Shown here: piece by piece, positions 61,642 through 64,000 of the stretch
Layout of the letters: every line of letters starts with the position of its first letter
Numbering within the stretch: the stretch's first letter is position 1
Source of the DNA: Cordia subcordata
Lineage: Eukaryota; Streptophyta; Magnoliopsida; Boraginales; Cordiaceae
Assembly: GCA_028554755.1 (NCBI GenBank)
Contig: JAPTOF010000012.1
Coordinates: 762,501 to 826,500 of the forward strand
Reading direction: 5' to 3'
DNA: 64,000 bases
Translations under genes and position numbers: made by a program
The notes under the pieces: generated by a model
Databases searched by the model: none
What the model saw: only the letters and a program-made list of their open reading frames with translations
Told to the model about the DNA's origin: nothing

Positions 61642-62830
61642 TCTCCTTTTCCTTCAAGAATAGAAACAGATTGAGAGAGAGTGAGCTTTCTCGCCTCCCT
61701 CAATCTCCCAAACTAGTCTCTCTTTGCTTAAAAATGTCCAAAAATTGAACACAAAGGTTCAAACTTTATGGCCTTTGCTCAAAAATGTCCAAAAATTGAA
61801 ACAAAGGTTCAAGCTTTATGGTCTTTGCTCTATATTTCCGGAGAAACCGCGTGTTTGTGGGGCGTTGACTGTTGGGGGGGGGGGGCCACAAATCAACCGA
61901 AGATTGAATGTTTATAATGTTTTATGTATACCCATGTGGGTGTGTTATGTGAGAAAGAAAAAGGAGTAGTTTGAGTAACAAATGATCCAAAGAATGAATC
62001 TTTATGTGTGTGTTTTTGGTGAATTTGGATCGCTTGGGGGGTTGGGGTGGGGAATTGGATTTGGGATGATGTATGGAGGAAAGACTGGAAACTGCAGGGC
62101 ATAGATCTGATTGGTGAGTTGATTCTGGTTTTCTTTCTGAGAATGTGGTTGTCAACTTGTTATGGAAACATGAGGATATTTTGACTGACTCAAATAAATG
62201 TTTGTCATGTCTGTGTAACTCTATTTGTGCACAGTGTAACATATAAAAGCTGGTTCGAATGATTAGAATCCTTATCATTAGTACATGGAAAATTGTGTTG
62301 AATTTCCGGATTTGCCCTTGCTGTTTCCTTGGTGGGGAACCTGAGAGTAGTTGTGGACAAAGAAATGTCTTTTTCCAACTTCAGAATGGCAGTCTCGGAA
62401 ATTGCCCCTTCTTGAACTTTTTCATCAGGCAATTTCTTAGCCTTTTGCTCATGATTTTGCAACCTTAATTATCAAGTGTTTTATAACTACTAATGATGAG
62501 TAATAATCATGATAATGATGGTTAATGGTAAATTTCCCAAAAGAAAACTAACGATTGATGACAATTTTAATCCCCAAAGGTGACAAAGCAAATGAATTTA
62601 TGTTGTGGGGGTAAAGTTGCCAATGCAATGTTAATAGTAGAGGAATAAAAGTTAGAATAGCTGTCTTTCTTGAAATTGTACATTAGTTTATGTCGTGTAA
62701 TGATAAATTAATGACTCTTGATTTAAAATTGTAATGAAAAATATTAAGATATAGTTAAGCGTAAGTGACAATGAGTTACATTCTTATAAATTGGAAGAGT
62801 TTAATAATAAAATTTATACAAAAACATATG
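61642..62830. other. Upstream region of the TMEM245-like gene, no other gene seen
   Basis: Includes a 51-bp tandem duplication (61724-61827) and a run of ten G (61871-61885 region). No supported coding region. Confidence 0.45.
61724..61827 (+). repeat. 51-bp tandem duplication in TMEM245-like upstream region
   Basis: Two copies of the unit tttgct(t/c)aaaaatgtccaaaaattg...ggttcaa(a/g)ctttatgg. They differ at a few positions and lie about 80 bp upstream of the start codon, so probably in the promoter or leader. Confidence 0.85.
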
Positions 62831-64000
62831 TTAGCATGAAATCAATAAGCAAGTGCCATGAGCAGTAGCACCCATACTTTTAAATTCACCATTCAAAATC
62901 ACAGTGTAAAGAAATAGATCTCCTAAATGCTGCAAATTCAAGAGAAGCCTAAAGCCATAATACATGAAAGTGAAATACCACAGCCTCCCCATGAACTTTG
63001 GTATGTGCTGCGCTGCAACTAAAACCAAAAAGATTGTCATCCTCTACATTGATTAGCAGTATAAAATAGTTTCTGATTTTTCTTCAAGAAAGGTCCCCTA
63101 AACGATGTCATGCTTTAAGCATTTTCTCAAATTGTTGTGTGGAGCAGCAACAGTTGATAAATAATATCAGCTAACGAACATGGTTAACAATTAAGACGAT
63201 ACTCTATCAGGATAACTCAAAGTGGATCCAACCCTTATAGACATCGTCGGTAGCTAAAATTTCATAGTTGCCTAAAGAAATAGTGTATTCATTTTTTTCT
63301 CTTTTTATGAAATCTCTGTCATAAGATGGCAGCACAACATGCATTTAATTATCTGAACATGGTAACCACCTTTTACAAGAGAAGCTATCATCCCAGCCCT
63401 TTTATTGCTCATAAGTCAATCTTAAATTGCAGCTCCAACAAGTTTGCCTGTCCTCTGGTCAATTAAAAGAGATTAAAGAATTGACATTTAAGCAACAGAT
63501 AAGTTCATAGAAAATGAACTTACTTGGCTGGTTATAGCAACCAAGAGTGTAATCAAGAAGCATTGAATAGTTTCTGCTAAAGCCAGCCATGAAATACTCC
63601 GGACATGATAAAAGGTTGGACATAAGACATGTGCCACCATGTCGCACGAAGTGTTATAGACATAGTGCCCACTTGAACGGAAAGACAGACAAGTACTGCA
63701 CCAAACATTGACGATGATGTCGAGAAAATACATATGTGGAACAATGAACCAATCTTCAATTACAATAAATTGGACTTCTCATTTGTCAAAGAAATAGTGG
63801 CTTCTCTACCTCAAAAATCCCCTCAACCAAGGGCAGAGTTATTAATGGATCGGCAGAAACTACAGTCTCTACTAACTTTAAAGTGAAATCATTAAAGAAT
63901 AAGTTGAGGCTACTATATTTTTCTTTTGACTTTTTAAGTGTGCCCTGTTTTTTAGGTATTTGTACTAAAATATTTTGCCAGAAAACATAATCATATCATT
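62831..64000. other. Right window edge, no supported gene
   Basis: Several minus-strand open frames (for example 62831-63040 and 63488-63733) are hydrophobic but match no family I recognise and lack consistent splice-linked continuation. They could be intronic or exons of a gene extending beyond the window. Confidence 0.35.

Noticed and set aside
62831..63733. Minus-strand hydrophobic open frames, considered as ion-channel (CNGC-like) exons
   Set aside because: A few residues recall such channels, but no pore, binding-domain motif or matching splice junctions are present.
1..64000. CRISPR array, bacterial operons, phage or intact tRNA/rRNA genes
   Set aside because: None visible; the window is plant nuclear DNA with introns and plant transposons.

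Overview
This is a stretch of a eudicot plant nuclear genome. The evidence is GT-AG introns inside recognisable plant genes, AT-rich intergenic DNA, and plant-type transposable elements (Mutator-like, hAT, Tourist-like MITEs, Ty1/Copia LTR elements). The species cannot be named from sequence alone. I placed exons by eye from splice sites, reading frame and family knowledge; no alignment or transcript data were used.

Five host genes look intact. (1) Cytosolic HSP90, + strand, 3 exons, 700 aa, ending MEEVD (675-3748). (2) A calcineurin B-like calcium sensor of the CBL2/CBL3 type, - strand, 8 coding exons, 226 aa (4365-7399), tail-to-tail with HSP90 and probably with a 5'UTR intron of about 2 kb. 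(3) Farnesyl diphosphate synthase, - strand, 12 exons, 342 aa (20162-23257). (4) A multi-membrane-span RING-H2 E3 ligase, - strand, 3 exons, 339 aa (55045-56265). (5) A TMEM245/AI-2E-transporter-like membrane protein, - strand, 2 exons, 644 aa (58832-61641). They are ordinary housekeeping or signalling genes and do not form a functional cluster.

The accessory DNA between them is mostly layered transposons. A 7.1-kb Mutator-like element (10567-17689) has long divergent TIRs and a 9-bp target duplication. It carries two convergent decayed genes: a plant-mobile-domain (MAIN/MAIL1-like) gene on + and a mudrA-type transposase with SWIM and zinc-knuckle remnants on -. A decayed Copia element (23719-29157) sits 462 bp upstream of the FPS start codon; a Tourist-like MITE with a perfect TTA duplication is inserted in its 3' LTR. 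A second Copia remnant (about 38990-41303) abuts a third Copia element in reverse orientation (41304-51011), whose left LTR is split by a 1772-bp solo LTR of the same family inserted head-to-head with an exact ATAAT duplication. Next comes an LTR palindrome (about 51165-52634) carrying a 725-bp hAT element with a perfect 8-bp duplication.

The rest of 29-38 kb and 52-54 kb is AT-rich DNA with minisatellite-like arrays (32100-33110, 35330-35500, 52765-52930), microsatellites, more MITEs and a Gypsy-LTR-like remnant. No clearly new coding system was found. The most unusual structures are the PMD-carrying Mutator element, the same-family head-to-head nested LTRs, the LTR palindrome, and an in-frame 13-codon cassette-like exon in the TMEM245-like gene.
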